From positions 1,651,809-1,715,808 of the forward strand of contig JAFLBH010000001.1 in NCBI GenBank assembly GCA_017303905.1: a stretch of 64,000 nt of DNA, written 5' to 3'. Positions 1-9,275 of the stretch are shown here, in pieces. Origin of the DNA: Bacteroidota bacterium. Its GTDB lineage: Bacteria > Bacteroidota > Bacteroidia > B-17B0 > Aurantibacillaceae. The notes beneath the pieces were generated by a model that ran no database searches, had not been told where the DNA came from, and worked only from the letters and a program-made list of their open reading frames with translations. Position 1 is the stretch's first letter. The number at the start of each line of letters is the position of its first letter. The position numbers and the translations under genes are program-made.

Positions 1-515
1 AAATCAATAATCAATTCAGCAATAAAAAAGAATGAACCTTGTTGCTTGTTGATGAGGTTGCTGTTCTTGCCAATCCATCCTAATCCGCTTTTTCTTGCCC
101 AGGCTTTATCCATTACCGGTGCTGAATCGGTGAAAACACGACCGTTTATTTCGCCAATCTGTTCTTGTAGTGAATTTACAAGCTCTTTAAGCTTGTTTTT
201 TATCACTTCATGATAATCGTTACCATAGGCGTATTTGGATAGCTTTGGCGCGCCTTCCGTTTGTTGTTGACTTGGGTAATAGTTATATAAAAGTGATACA
301 ACGGATTTTGCACCATCTACCAATAGGCGTGGATCTAATCGTTTATCAAAATGATTCGCCATGTAATCCATTTTTCCGTGGCGGTTTTCTTTTAACCATT
401 TTTCTAATCGTGGCGCTTCTTCTTCCAAAAAGGTAGCTTTACTGATACCGCAAAAGTCAAAACCAAGTCGTTTGGATTCTTGTTTAATAATGGCAGTATG
501 TTTTTTTATGTTCAC
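1..515 (-). CDS. queG: Epoxyqueuosine reductase QueG, N-terminal part (cut by window edge)
   Basis: QueG is the cobalamin- and Fe-S-dependent enzyme that reduces epoxyqueuosine to queuosine in tRNA. The minus strand is open from base 515 to base 1 (171 codons). It encodes the family's N-terminal landmarks: [10 protein letters not shown] near the start, [15 protein letters not shown], and the strongly conserved [18 protein letters not shown] followed by IGKNSN. The start must be GTG at 515-513, because a stop lies two codons upstream and the next ATG is deep inside the conserved region. The C-terminal Fe-S domain lies beyond the left edge. The family assignment is from recognised motifs. Confidence 0.9.
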   Translation of the reverse strand, partial: MNIKKHTAIIKQESKRLGFDFCGISKATFLEEEAPRLEKWLKENRHGKMDYMANHFDKRLDPRLLVDGAKSVVSLLYNYYPSQQQTEGAPKLSKYAYGNDYHEVIKNKLKELVNSLQEQIGEINGRVFTDSAPVMDKAWARKSGLGWIGKNSNLINKQQGSFFFIAELIID

Positions 516-558
516 CCTTTAACAAATTTAATCCTATTATGGAGCAGGGCAAAATAAA

Positions 559-3003
559 TTAATTTCTTTTACTCTTTTTGCTAAGCGCCTTTTTAACCAT
601 TACGTAATCGAGGTAATAGAGAACCTTTAGTGAAATGGTGTTGTTTTGAGGAGAGTTAATGGATCCTTCAATGTTTAGATAGTAATCGTTAATAATCGTG
701 TTTTCTCTCTTTAAAACGGCATTTTTCCATACTATGTTTAATTCGCTGCCGGGTGCAAATTGCCAAAAGAAAACCAAATCAATATTGAAAGCGTTAAAGT
801 TAACATTATGATTGCCACCATAAGAATAGGAGCTTAAATAGCCATTATTTTCTAAATGATAATACCCATGATAGTAGGCCTTCGACCAGTAATGGCGACC
901 ACGAATCGATAGCGACATCTTATTTGTGAATTTATATACTCCGGATAATGTATTACTAACGGTTTGCACATGACGTCTTCCAAATGTAATGGAATCACTC
1001 GCGTAATCGTAATTTACAAAACCGATGTCGTCTAACTTTTCCTGAATGTAACTTTCAAAAATAAATGACAACTTATTATTTACCCTCCATCGCGGCGCAA
1101 TATATAAATCAGTTTCCTGCCTTTTGTTTTCATTAAAAACCCTGTGGTTTACAGAAATATCAATGGCTACTTTTTTCCGGTAATCACTCGATATAAATCC
1201 ACCCCCTCTGTAATTAGTTGGGAAAGTGTAGAATCTTCCAAAAACGCGCGGTTCATAATAATCATAAGTGATAATAGGCTCCGCACCATAGCGAATCCCA
1301 ACCGTTAAAAAACGTTTGCTGAATGTGGTTACGTGGTTTCCACTTATACCGAAATTTGCGAACACGTCAGGGTTATACATGCGTTGGTAAATAACCGACC
1401 ATTCATTATAACTATTATTCAATTTCCAGAAAGGTTTGTAAATGTTATAGGCAATATCCATACCCATATCTACATTGTTATTCATAAATTGAATTCCTAA
1501 ATCATTCGGATTATAAGTGTCTGTATTTAAACTCCCAAAAGCTGACCATAAAAAATTCCCACCCCGTTTTCCAAAATTGAAATTAGCGCTATAACCTCTA
1601 TATGGTTTGGCACTATCCGGAAAAAAGCGCTGACTCATTTTGCCAAAACCTCCAATGCCATAAGTGTTTGTTTTGTTATTGAAATCAAAACCGGCACCTG
1701 TTACATTCGCATCATAAAAATGTCCATCGCGCGTTACGTTCGTATTAATAAGTGTTACGAAAGAATTGTTTTTTAAAGCCTGATCTAACACCACAATATT
1801 GTAATTCGTCAACGGAGATGATAAAATTTTTCTGGTATTTCCAAGCGTGTCCTGAGCAGTAGCATAAGTATCTCCTGAAATGGCATTAAATAAACCTATG
1901 CCTAAGTTGGAAGAAGTTCGTCCTGATAATTTTGTAGCATTGTATAAATTAGCTTGTCCCGGATTTTTAATTATTTTTTCATCCGCATTGGTTTGTCCGT
2001 AAACATCATAATATAGGAGTGGTTGTCCACCTACACGTCTCGAGTAAAACAAACCTCCTTTATTGAATAATTCTGTTCCTTCAGTAAAGAATGGTCTTCT
2101 TTCCTGAAATTGTACCTCAAATGGCGAAAGATTTAATACCTGGTTATCTGATTGTACCTGACTAAAATCCGGTACCAAAGTCATGTCAAGCGTAAAACCG
2201 TCGGAAATCCCATATTTTAAATCCAAACCACCACTTGCATTGTAAGTTGTATTATCAATACCGGGTTGATTGTACGGGTAGTTGTTTATAATTCCGGCAA
2301 CATAAGGCGTGATAGATAAACGTAATGGCGGTTTAATATTTCGTAAACCTTTTAGATCGCCAAACTGACCAACTGTAGTATTGATGGTTGGTAAAACCGG
2401 ACTCCAAAACGACATTTCTCTGAGACGGCGAATTTTTCTTAACGCATTAAATCCCCAGGTTTGTTCTTCCTTTGCGCTGAATCGTAAAGCAGAGTAGGGG
2501 ATTTTCATTTCAATAGCCCATCCTGTAGCGGTAATGTTCACTGCACTCAGCCATACAGCATTCCAGTCAAAATCTTGACCTTCGCTACTGTAACGCGCAT
2601 CAATTTGTGTGCCGGCTGCTGTTACAAAAAAACCAAACGCGTTAATATCGTCGTTATATGTATCGAAAAAAACGCCAAACAAATCGGCGTTGGCTTCGTT
2701 ATCACGTGTGCTTAATTCATGTAAAACACTATCTGAAGAAACCTCGTAACAAAAGGCATTGATATAAATAGCCTCGTCATCATAAACTAAACGAACCTCT
2801 GTTTTTTGTTCGGAGGGAAGGCCGGGATGTAAATCGCGCTGAATAAAATCCGTGGCAATTTTCGCATTCAGCCAACAACTGTCATTTAATAAACCGTCGA
2901 TTTTAGGTGGATTTGATATACGAGTTGCTTCAATGTTTTTTAATTCTTGTGCTGATACAGAGCCCAGAAAAAAACTTAAAAAGAATATGAAAAAACTCCT
3001 CAT
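559..3003 (-). CDS. DUF5916 outer-membrane protein with CBM9-like N-terminal domain
   Basis: An 814-residue exported protein. Residues 1-18 are a signal peptide ending before Gln. Residues about 30-215 resemble the carbohydrate-binding family 9-like domain (PKIDGLLNDSCW, VRLVYDDEAIYI, GWAIEMKIPYSALRF). The rest matches DUF5916: PDFSQVQSDNQVLNLSPFEV and FFTEGTELFNKGGLFYSRR, followed by many alternating aromatic strands typical of an outer-membrane beta-barrel. The family is common in Bacteroidota and its biochemical role is not established. It stands alone, transcribed away from the PorP/OmpA pair. No clear TAnnTTTG promoter was seen upstream. Confidence 0.85.
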   Translation of the reverse strand: MRSFFIFFLSFFLGSVSAQELKNIEATRISNPPKIDGLLNDSCWLNAKIATDFIQRDLHPGLPSEQKTEVRLVYDDEAIYINAFCYEVSSDSVLHELSTRDNEANADLFGVFFDTYNDDINAFGFFVTAAGTQIDARYSSEGQDFDWNAVWLSAVNITATGWAIEMKIPYSALRFSAKEEQTWGFNALRKIRRLREMSFWSPVLPTINTTVGQFGDLKGLRNIKPPLRLSITPYVAGIINNYPYNQPGIDNTTYNASGGLDLKYGISDGFTLDMTLVPDFSQVQSDNQVLNLSPFEVQFQERRPFFTEGTELFNKGGLFYSRRVGGQPLLYYDVYGQTNADEKIIKNPGQANLYNATKLSGRTSSNLGIGLFNAISGDTYATAQDTLGNTRKILSSPLTNYNIVVLDQALKNNSFVTLINTNVTRDGHFYDANVTGAGFDFNNKTNTYGIGGFGKMSQRFFPDSAKPYRGYSANFNFGKRGGNFLWSAFGSLNTDTYNPNDLGIQFMNNNVDMGMDIAYNIYKPFWKLNNSYNEWSVIYQRMYNPDVFANFGISGNHVTTFSKRFLTVGIRYGAEPIITYDYYEPRVFGRFYTFPTNYRGGGFISSDYRKKVAIDISVNHRVFNENKRQETDLYIAPRWRVNNKLSFIFESYIQEKLDDIGFVNYDYASDSITFGRRHVQTVSNTLSGVYKFTNKMSLSIRGRHYWSKAYYHGYYHLENNGYLSSYSYGGNHNVNFNAFNIDLVFFWQFAPGSELNIVWKNAVLKRENTIINDYYLNIEGSINSPQNNTISLKVLYYLDYVMVKKALSKKSKRN

Positions 3004-3103
3004 AATAACGCAGGCAAATTATCAAAAAATCAAGCAGCTTTAATCCCCCACTGTTCGGGATTATTATAGTAAAATGTTAATGATTTCTGGCTGTTTAAAC
3101 CGA

Positions 3104-3111
3104 TAAATTTG
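3104..3111 (+). promoter_or_regulatory. Probable promoter -7 element for porP/sprF
   Basis: TAAATTTG matches the Bacteroidota -7 consensus TAnnTTTG and lies 20 bases before the ATG at 3132. No good -33 TTTG is present (a TTTC lies about 16 bases upstream), so support is moderate. Confidence 0.4.
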
Positions 3112-3131
3112 TATATTAGTGAGACATAAAA

Positions 3132-4139
3132 ATGTTAAGATTTAAGGCCTATATTGTTATTTGTGTTATTTCGCTTTCTGTATTAAAGGCACAGGATATT
3201 CATTTCTCTCAATATTACTTTTCGCCTTTAAGCATGAATCCGGCACAAACCGGTAATTTTTCGGGAGACTGGCGTATATCTGCTAATTACAGAAGTCAGT
3301 GGCGTGAAATTCAAAAAGCATATCGCACCGTATCGTTAGGTGGTGATGCTAACTTTTATCCAATGAATCAACAAACCTCTGCAGGATTATATTTTTTGAA
3401 TGATCGCTCAGGGGGAAATTTAGTAGTCAATAAAATTTTTCTTTCCGGGGCATTGCACAAAAAAATAGCCGGTTTTAATTTAAATGTTGGAGTGCAGCCG
3501 GGAGTTGTGATGAAGAATATTGATTTCTACGCGCATTCTTTTCCTAATCAGTTAAATTGGAATAAAGGACAGTTCGATAATACACTACCGAATTACGAAT
3601 CTAATGTTGATCAAAGAACAACATACTTTGATTTAAATGCCGGGGCGCTGGCCTCCGTTAGAATCCGAAAAATAGAAACCGGAATTGGTTTTGCCTTGTT
3701 TCATATTACAAAACCTAAAGAAACATTTATCGCTAATAACAATCGATTAACGGTGCGTAAACTTTTTAATTTCGATGTGAAGTACCATCATAGTGATAAA
3801 ATAATTTTAAACCTGTACTCTATGTTAGGAGCTACTACAAAAGCCAGTGATTGGGTAACCGGTTTAAATGCTGAATACGTTTTGCAAAAAACGCCCTTCT
3901 TTAATAATGCAGTGTTTGTTGGTTTTATGTGGCGTGATGGTTTGAAACGGATTTCTGATGCCGCTATTGCCACTGCAGGAATCAAGTATATGAATTACAC
4001 TTTCGGATTTAGTTATGATATTAATGTTTCAAGTTTACATACAGCAACGGATTATCGCGGAGCTATTGAATTTGCATTAATTTATACTTCCAAAAACACG
4101 CGCCTAATCAAAAAACAAATTCCTTGTGACCGTTATTAA
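3132..4139 (+). CDS. PorP/SprF family type IX secretion outer-membrane protein
   Basis: A 335-residue protein with a signal peptide (to about residue 21, LKAQ) and the family hallmark right after it: DIHFSQYYFSPLSMNPAQTG, then YRSQW. It ends in CDRY, like the Cys-x-Arg-aromatic or aliphatic ends of this family. PorP/SprF proteins are outer-membrane partners of the T9SS, and SprF is needed for secretion of the type B adhesin SprB in Flavobacterium. The gene overlaps the following OmpA-family gene by 14 bases, so the two are translationally coupled. Unlike the second copy at 59571-60563, no type B cargo gene lies next to it in this window. Confidence 0.88.
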   Translation: MLRFKAYIVICVISLSVLKAQDIHFSQYYFSPLSMNPAQTGNFSGDWRISANYRSQWREIQKAYRTVSLGGDANFYPMNQQTSAGLYFLNDRSGGNLVVNKIFLSGALHKKIAGFNLNVGVQPGVVMKNIDFYAHSFPNQLNWNKGQFDNTLPNYESNVDQRTTYFDLNAGALASVRIRKIETGIGFALFHITKPKETFIANNNRLTVRKLFNFDVKYHHSDKIILNLYSMLGATTKASDWVTGLNAEYVLQKTPFFNNAVFVGFMWRDGLKRISDAAIATAGIKYMNYTFGFSYDINVSSLHTATDYRGAIEFALIYTSKNTRLIKKQIPCDRY

Positions 4140-6168
4140 GCATTGCATAATTTTATTATTTCTTTCTGTGTTTGTACACGCACAGATTGACACCAATGCG
4201 CTAAAAAAAATTGAAGCGAAAGATTTGCGCAAACAAGGCGTAAACGCCATGTTGCAAGACGATGCAAATTCAGCGGTTACATTTTTAGAATTCGCTTATC
4301 GGAAAAACAGAAGCGATTACAAAACACAATTACTGTTGGCAGAGGCATACCGTGCGACACGAGATTACGCGCGTGCCGAAAAAATGTATGAATCGGTTTA
4401 TAAAGGCGCGCCTAAAAAATATCCTGAGTCATTATACTATTTGGCCGACATGCAAAAATCCAACGGTAATTATGATAAAGCAAAGGAGAATTTTCAAAAA
4501 TTTAAAAAGGAATATAAAGGAGATGATCGTGATTTAAAAAAATCAGCAGCTAAAGAGGTAGAGTTTTGCGACTCTGCAAAAAATATTATTTCAAAAGAGA
4601 AAAAGATTATCGTAACCCATTTGGAAGGTGATATCAATAAAGTTCATGTAGAAGCAAGTCCGTTAAGTTTAGATGAAAACATAATGATTTATTCCTCCTT
4701 ACGTACTGATAAAAAGGAATACATCTATGAAGGTGATACAAACAACGCGCTGGTTCGTAAAATGTATATCGCGAAAAAGGAGAATAATGAATGGAAATTT
4801 GTGAGTGAGTGGGATGGCCCATTTAATGAAGAGGGGTACAACACAGGAAACGCGAGCATCACACCCGACGGTAAAAAAATATATTTCACGCGTTGCAAAC
4901 CCAACTGGCAAGGTAAAATGATTTGCGCGATTTATGTTTCGGAGTTGGAAAATGGAACATGGACAGAGCCATTAAAACTGGGAAAGAATATCAATAATCC
5001 AAAATTCAGTAATACACAACCTGCTGTTTCCATTGATCCTGTAAAGAAAAATGAGATTGTATATTTCGTTTCAAATAATAAGGAAGGAAAGGGTGGATTG
5101 GATATTTGGTACTTTACGTATGATGTAAAAAAGAAAATGTATAAGGCTCCTAAAAACGCCGGACCAAAAGTCAATACAAAGAAAGATGAAATGTCACCTT
5201 ACTTTGATAATGAAACCAGAAGTTTATACTTCAGCTCTCAAGGACATCCGGGATTGGGAGGTTTTGATGTTTATAAAGCCATTGGCGACGGAAAAAAATG
5301 GTTGAGTGCGGAGAATGTAGGAGCGCCGATTAATTCGGGCGCGGATGATATCTTTTATACCATTTCAAAAAATCGGGAAGAAGGATTTTTAGTATCAAAC
5401 CGAAAGGGTGGAGTAGCACTGAAGAATGAGACTTGTTGTGATGATATTTACTCTTACAAATACACTCAGTACATTCATATTAATATCAAAGGTGTGATTT
5501 ACACGGTTGAGAATGGAACTAATAAAAATTTAAGCGACGCGATTATTGAAATTTATTCTAAAGATAAATTAACCGGTGAGCGTTTTTTAATTAAAACTAT
5601 TAACTCGAATAAGGAAGGCGATTATGATGTAAAGATTGAGGCAGGGAGTGACTATCAGATTCTCGTAAGAAAAGATGGTTACTTAAGCAACAGTTATGAT
5701 TTTAGTACACGTGCTATTGCAACATCAACCACACTGGCAAAAGATATTCCACTTGATCCTATGCCAAAGGAACCAATTCGCATTCCGAATGTGTTGTATG
5801 AGTTTGATAAAGCCAATATTCTGGATGCATCTAAAATGGCGTTGGATACAACGGTACTACGTTTAATGCAAGACAATCCGCAAATTATAGTGGAGATTAT
5901 GTCGCATACTGATAGTAAGGGGAATGATTTGTATAACATGAAACTTTCGCAGAAACGCGCAGAGAGCGTGGTGAATTATTTGGTATCAAAAGGTATAAAA
6001 GCTGAGCGATTGAAAGCAAAAGGTTATGGTGAAACAAAACCGGTAGCACCAAATGATAAACCGGATGGTTCTGATAATCCGGAAGGCCGTGCTCAGAACC
6101 GTCGCACCGATTTCAAAATCATTGGTAAACTCGATATTGAAGTTATCAATGATTATGATGACGAGTAG
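4126..6168 (+). CDS. OmpA family protein with TPR and PD40-like repeats
   Basis: A 680-residue exported protein starting at GTG (4126), inside the end of porP/sprF. Order of parts: signal peptide 1-20 (VFVHAQ); TPR-like helices about 30-130; WD40-like PD40 beta-propeller segments about 165-440 (TPDGKKIYFTR, RSLYFSSQGHPGLGGFDVY); a carboxypeptidase-regulatory-like beta-sandwich about 450-545; and an OmpA peptidoglycan-binding domain about 558-665 (YEFDKANI, MSHTDSKGNDLYN, LSQKRAESV, RAQNRRTDF). Such proteins are usually encoded beside porP/sprF and probably anchor T9SS or gliding components to the cell wall. It is a paralogue of the 57362-59566 gene. Confidence 0.88.
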   Translation: MTVIKHCIILLFLSVFVHAQIDTNALKKIEAKDLRKQGVNAMLQDDANSAVTFLEFAYRKNRSDYKTQLLLAEAYRATRDYARAEKMYESVYKGAPKKYPESLYYLADMQKSNGNYDKAKENFQKFKKEYKGDDRDLKKSAAKEVEFCDSAKNIISKEKKIIVTHLEGDINKVHVEASPLSLDENIMIYSSLRTDKKEYIYEGDTNNALVRKMYIAKKENNEWKFVSEWDGPFNEEGYNTGNASITPDGKKIYFTRCKPNWQGKMICAIYVSELENGTWTEPLKLGKNINNPKFSNTQPAVSIDPVKKNEIVYFVSNNKEGKGGLDIWYFTYDVKKKMYKAPKNAGPKVNTKKDEMSPYFDNETRSLYFSSQGHPGLGGFDVYKAIGDGKKWLSAENVGAPINSGADDIFYTISKNREEGFLVSNRKGGVALKNETCCDDIYSYKYTQYIHINIKGVIYTVENGTNKNLSDAIIEIYSKDKLTGERFLIKTINSNKEGDYDVKIEAGSDYQILVRKDGYLSNSYDFSTRAIATSTTLAKDIPLDPMPKEPIRIPNVLYEFDKANILDASKMALDTTVLRLMQDNPQIIVEIMSHTDSKGNDLYNMKLSQKRAESVVNYLVSKGIKAERLKAKGYGETKPVAPNDKPDGSDNPEGRAQNRRTDFKIIGKLDIEVINDYDDE

Positions 6169-6278
6169 TTCTACTCAGTTAGTTTGTTAATTGCCTTATT
6201 ATGAATTTTAGAAAAGCTATATTTTGTAGCAAGGATTAATTTTATTGCTATGTAATTTTGTTCGGCGACTTTATTATC

Positions 6279-6312
6279 CCTTCTCCCTTGGGAGAAGGTA
6301 AGGATAAGGGTA
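6279..6312 (+). repeat. Palindromic repeat copy 1 (plus orientation)
   Basis: A 9-bp-arm inverted repeat (CCTTCTCCC, TT, GGGAGAAGG) is followed by an asymmetric tail TAAGGATAAGGGT. The same head-plus-tail structure occurs at 6706-6739 (minus) and 6781-6813 (plus). Confidence 0.8.
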
Positions 6313-6327
6313 AAATAATCACAAATA

Positions 6328-6705
6328 ATGCAAACAAACAGTACGCATCATTACAAGGCAAACAATATTATAAAAGCTAGAGCTAGGTACCTGCGGAAAA
6401 ACCAGACAACAGCAGAAGAGTTACTTTGGAGAATTATAAGAAACAGAAATATTGGAGGATTAAAATTCAGAAGACAACAGCCTTTAGCAAATTATATCGC
6501 CGATTTTTATTGTCATGAATTAAAACTTGTAATTGAGTTGGACGGCGATGTGCATGATATATCTTGGGTAAAGGAAAGAGATTTATTGCGTGAAAAGGCT
6601 ATCAAAAAATTAGGAATAGAGGTACTTAGATTCAGTAACGAACAGGTTTTTTCTAACGCTGACTTTATCGCTGAAAGGATTCTTGAGATTAGGAATTCGG
6701 TTTGA
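6328..6705 (+). CDS. DUF559 (Vsr/restriction-endonuclease-like fold) small protein
   Basis: A 125-residue protein that matches DUF559 over its whole length: ARYLRKNQTTAEELLW near the N-terminus, GLKFRRQQPLANYIADFYC, LVIELDGDVHD, and LGIEVLRFSNEQV at the C-terminus. The D...E-x-D residues of the middle motif are those expected of a PD-(D/E)xK-like nuclease fold. DUF559 proteins are related to very-short-patch repair endonucleases, but no activity is established for most of them. It has no functional partner nearby. It is flanked by inverted palindromic repeats, and its stop codon abuts the right repeat, so the gene probably travels with the repeats rather than belonging to a host operon. Confidence 0.85.
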   Translation: MQTNSTHHYKANNIIKARARYLRKNQTTAEELLWRIIRNRNIGGLKFRRQQPLANYIADFYCHELKLVIELDGDVHDISWVKERDLLREKAIKKLGIEVLRFSNEQVFSNADFIAERILEIRNSV

Positions 6706-6739
6706 CCCTCACCCTTAATCCCTCTCCCAAGGGAGAGGG
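6706..6739 (-). repeat. Palindromic repeat copy 2 (minus orientation)
   Basis: Arms CCCTCTCCC and GGGAGAGGG (6720-6739) with tail ACCCTCACCCTTA to the left. Read on the minus strand it is the same unit as copy 1 (tail TAAGGGTGAGGGT), with two compensating changes in the stem and a 2-base insertion after it. Confidence 0.8.
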
Positions 6740-6780
6740 GGAAAGCTAGTTAGGTGGTGTAAAGCAGCGACACTACAACT

Positions 6781-6813
6781 CCTTCTCCCTTGGGAGAAGG
6801 GCAGGGATGAGGG
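6781..6813 (+). repeat. Palindromic repeat copy 3 (solitary, plus orientation)
   Basis: Head CCTTCTCCC-TT-GGGAGAAGG is identical to copy 1, and the tail GCAGGGATGAGGGT is diverged. It lies between the DUF559 gene and the broken secreted-protein gene. Confidence 0.8.
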
Positions 6814-6902
6814 TTTAATAAGTCAAAATTCAAAAATGTTTACTTGGTGAATAAAAGAACGCAAATTCCCTAGTGATTTTATGAATGTACAATTTATTAA
6901 AT

Positions 6903-7295
6903 TTAATTGTACTCGGATTCATTTATCGGAATTAATTCATATCCTTTTTGATTCGGTAATTCCTTTATTTTATAATAAAGCATTGTTTCACGCTTTGCGT
7001 TCTCACTTTGAAAATTAACGCTATATACCATTTTTAGTTTTTCCTTATTTATTTCATAAAGACAAACAAATTTCATGTCATCTGCTGCTTTAATTAGCAT
7101 TTCTAATTCACCGTTCTTTCTAAAGTTTACATCAGCAGAGTAATTAGTGGGTTTAGTATAATAGATTTGCGAAGATTCTCCTCTTTAAATATCTCCTATA
7201 GCGTACCACGTGTTTGCTTGAAGTTTTTCTAAAATCTCCTGAGATTTAACGTTAAATGAAAGGAACAACTAGAGTAGTAAAACCAGCTTATTCAT
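6903..7295 (-). pseudogene. Broken gene for a small secreted protein (two in-frame stops)
   Basis: Read from ATG at 7295 on the minus strand, one frame runs 131 codons to the TAA at 6903. It starts MNKLVLLL and continues LFLSFNVKSQEILEKLQ, a signal-peptide-like N-terminus followed by a lipocalin-like small domain (NTWYAIGDI, YYTKPTNYSADVNFRKNG, ETMLYYKIKELPNQKGYELI). The frame is interrupted by TAG at codon 9 (7271-7269) and TAA at codon 37 (7187-7185). Only the last 65 codons are open. The uniform frame and coherent protein character on both sides of each stop argue for a recently inactivated gene. I do not recognise the family beyond its general look. Readthrough is possible but unsupported. 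Confidence 0.7.
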
Positions 7296-7333
7296 GTTGT
7301 ATAATTTATATTAAATGTACAAAATTATCCTAT

Positions 7334-7363
7334 AAAAAAAGCGCGAATTTCTCCGCGCTTTTC
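7334..7363 (-). terminator. Terminator after sppA
   Basis: On the minus strand the stem AAAAGCGCG / CGCGCTTTT runs into a T-run (A-run 7334-7340 on plus). It lies about 50 bases after the sppA stop. Confidence 0.75.
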
Positions 7364-7375
7364 TAAGTAATATTT

Positions 7376-7404
7376 ATTGTTCCCCGAGCTTGCCGAGGGA
7401 CAAT
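7376..7404. repeat. Imperfect dyad between sppA and its terminator
   Basis: A 29-base imperfect inverted repeat with outer arms ATTGTTCCC / GGGACAAT and inner CGAG elements. It sits directly after the sppA stop. It could be a dispersed palindrome or part of the transcript end; only one copy is visible here. Confidence 0.45.
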
Positions 7405-7410
7405 ATCAAT

Positions 7411-9204
7411 TTAGTTTATAATCATTTCATAAGGTAATCTCATTTGAACACCTTTAAACTCCATAATACGTTTTACGAATTTTAAGTAGGTGTATTGTTC
7501 ACCTAATTGTTTTTGTATAATGCGCTCTTCTAATCCTTCTTCTCCCTTGTTTAAGAACATACTGAATGGATCTTTGCGTTTAGGGAATTCCTCAATTTTA
7601 TAATCACTCATCTTAGCCATTTTAGCAGCGTAAGCAATCGCATCATCAGTTCCACCTAACTCATCCACTAAATTTATTTTTAAAGCGTCGGTACCACTCC
7701 AAACGCGACCTTGTCCAATACTGTCCACTTGCGCAGTGGTTATTTTTCTTCCTTCCGCTACACGTCCGATAAATGTTTCGTACACTTTTTCTACGCTATT
7801 CTGAATGTATAAAAACTCTTGTTGGTTAACCGGACGGAAAATTGTACCGATATCACTGTGCTTATTCGTATTTACGGTATCAATGTTAATACCTAATTTA
7901 TCGGCAAAAGCTTTTTGAGCATTTGGCAACATGCCAAATACACCAATGGAACCAGTAATAGTATTTGGCTGCGCAAAAATTCTATCGGCTGCACAACTGA
8001 TGTAATAACCACCACTTGCGGCAACATCTCCCATTGATACAACAACCGGCTTTACTTTTTTCGCTAACACCACTTCTCTCCAAATAACATCACTTGCTAA
8101 AGCGCTTCCACCTGGTGAATTCACACGCATTACGATGGCTTTAATTGTAGTGTCTAAACGCGCATCACGAATGGCTTTAGCAATACGATCACTTCCAATC
8201 GTTTCATCATCTCCTTCGCCACCTTGAATTTGTCCTACCGCGTAAATCAAAGCCATCTTAGGTTTCTTGCCTAATTTACCTTTTAAGCTGCCGCCACGGT
8301 TTTTCTTTTCATATTTAGAGATTTCAGCAAACTGAATTTTATCTTTTTCTTTTAATTTTAAATCTTTCTTTAATAAGTTCATTACTTCGTCCTCATACAA
8401 TAAACCATCCACTAATTTATTATTCAACGCATCTTCAGGAGAAGCAATGCTCAGATTATTGGCTAGTTCGTTCAATTTATCAATACTTGTTCCTCTTTGC
8501 TCACTGATTCCTTGTAGCATAGAACCCCACATGCTGTTTAAATACGTTTCGGTTTGTAAGCGGTTGGCTTCACTCATTTTATCCAACATGAAAGGTTCAA
8601 TGGCACTTTTGAATTTACCGTGACGGAAAATCTGCGCTTCCACTTGCATTTTCTCTAACATGTTTTTGAAGAACATCAACTGTACACTTAAACCTTTTAA
8701 TTCCATGCCGCCTTGCGGATTCATGTATAATTTTGAGGCAGCGCTGGCTAAGTAATAAGCTTTTTGAGAATATATCTCAGAATAAGAATAAACAAACTTG
8801 CCTGATTTTTTGAAATCCAAAATAGCATCACGAATTTCTTGCGTCGCAGCAAATCCTGCCTGAAGGTCTTTTATATCTAAATAGATGCCTTTTATTTTTT
8901 CATCGGTTTTAGCAGCTTCAATAGCTTTAACAATACCGCGTAAGCCAAGAGTTCCTTCCGGCATAAACGGACCTAAATCTAATTCTTCAAAAGGGTTGTC
9001 TAATCCGCGCTCGCTGATAGGCCCTTCTAATTTTAGATGTAAAACACTGTTTTCTTTAACGGTTATAACTTTCTCTTCGTCAATACCCGATAAGGCTCCT
9101 TTTAAACCGGCTGCAATAAATGCACCGATAATTAAAGCCATAATAACTCCTGTTATTAGCAATCCCACAATGGAACCGAAAAACGCACCGAAAAATTGTT
9201 TCAT
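7411..9204 (-). CDS. sppA: Signal peptide peptidase SppA (67 kDa type)
   Basis: SppA is a membrane serine protease that degrades cleaved signal peptides. The 597-residue protein has one N-terminal membrane segment (about 8-34) and the duplicated ClpP-like halves of the long E. coli-type family. The catalytic Ser is in VAASGGYYISC (Ser397), with the Lys partner in FRHGKFKSAIEPF (Lys199, aligned to the YKSAVEP Lys of E. coli). MRVNSPGGSALASDVIW is also canonical. The length is typical. The gene is divergent from folK and followed by a terminator-like hairpin. Confidence 0.95.
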   Translation of the reverse strand: MKQFFGAFFGSIVGLLITGVIMALIIGAFIAAGLKGALSGIDEEKVITVKENSVLHLKLEGPISERGLDNPFEELDLGPFMPEGTLGLRGIVKAIEAAKTDEKIKGIYLDIKDLQAGFAATQEIRDAILDFKKSGKFVYSYSEIYSQKAYYLASAASKLYMNPQGGMELKGLSVQLMFFKNMLEKMQVEAQIFRHGKFKSAIEPFMLDKMSEANRLQTETYLNSMWGSMLQGISEQRGTSIDKLNELANNLSIASPEDALNNKLVDGLLYEDEVMNLLKKDLKLKEKDKIQFAEISKYEKKNRGGSLKGKLGKKPKMALIYAVGQIQGGEGDDETIGSDRIAKAIRDARLDTTIKAIVMRVNSPGGSALASDVIWREVVLAKKVKPVVVSMGDVAASGGYYISCAADRIFAQPNTITGSIGVFGMLPNAQKAFADKLGINIDTVNTNKHSDIGTIFRPVNQQEFLYIQNSVEKVYETFIGRVAEGRKITTAQVDSIGQGRVWSGTDALKINLVDELGGTDDAIAYAAKMAKMSDYKIEEFPKRKDPFSMFLNKGEEGLEERIIQKQLGEQYTYLKFVKRIMEFKGVQMRLPYEMIIN

Positions 9205-9275
9205 TTTAAATAGTAATTTTGTGATTAATTCTAACCTAAATTACCTTTTAAAGGGCTTCTAAACCCATAAACTTT

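Larger units (their letters stand above)
6279..6739 (+). mobile_element. Candidate miniature element: DUF559 gene boxed by inverted palindromic repeats
   Basis: Two copies of a roughly 34-bp repeat (6279-6312 and 6706-6739) face each other and enclose exactly one gene, the DUF559 endonuclease-like CDS 6328-6705. Its TGA stop touches the right repeat. The asymmetric tails of both repeats point inward, giving terminal-inverted-repeat geometry. A third, solitary copy lies 42 bases downstream. No target-site duplication was seen and mobility is inferred only from this geometry. Confidence 0.4.

Noticed and set aside
6279..6813. CRISPR array
   Set aside because: Only three copies, in mixed orientation with unequal spacing and a gene between them; no cas genes.
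8885..9262. A 125-codon plus-strand ORF opposite sppA
   Set aside because: Antisense to a clearly conserved coding region, with no domain and low-complexity composition typical of a shadow frame.
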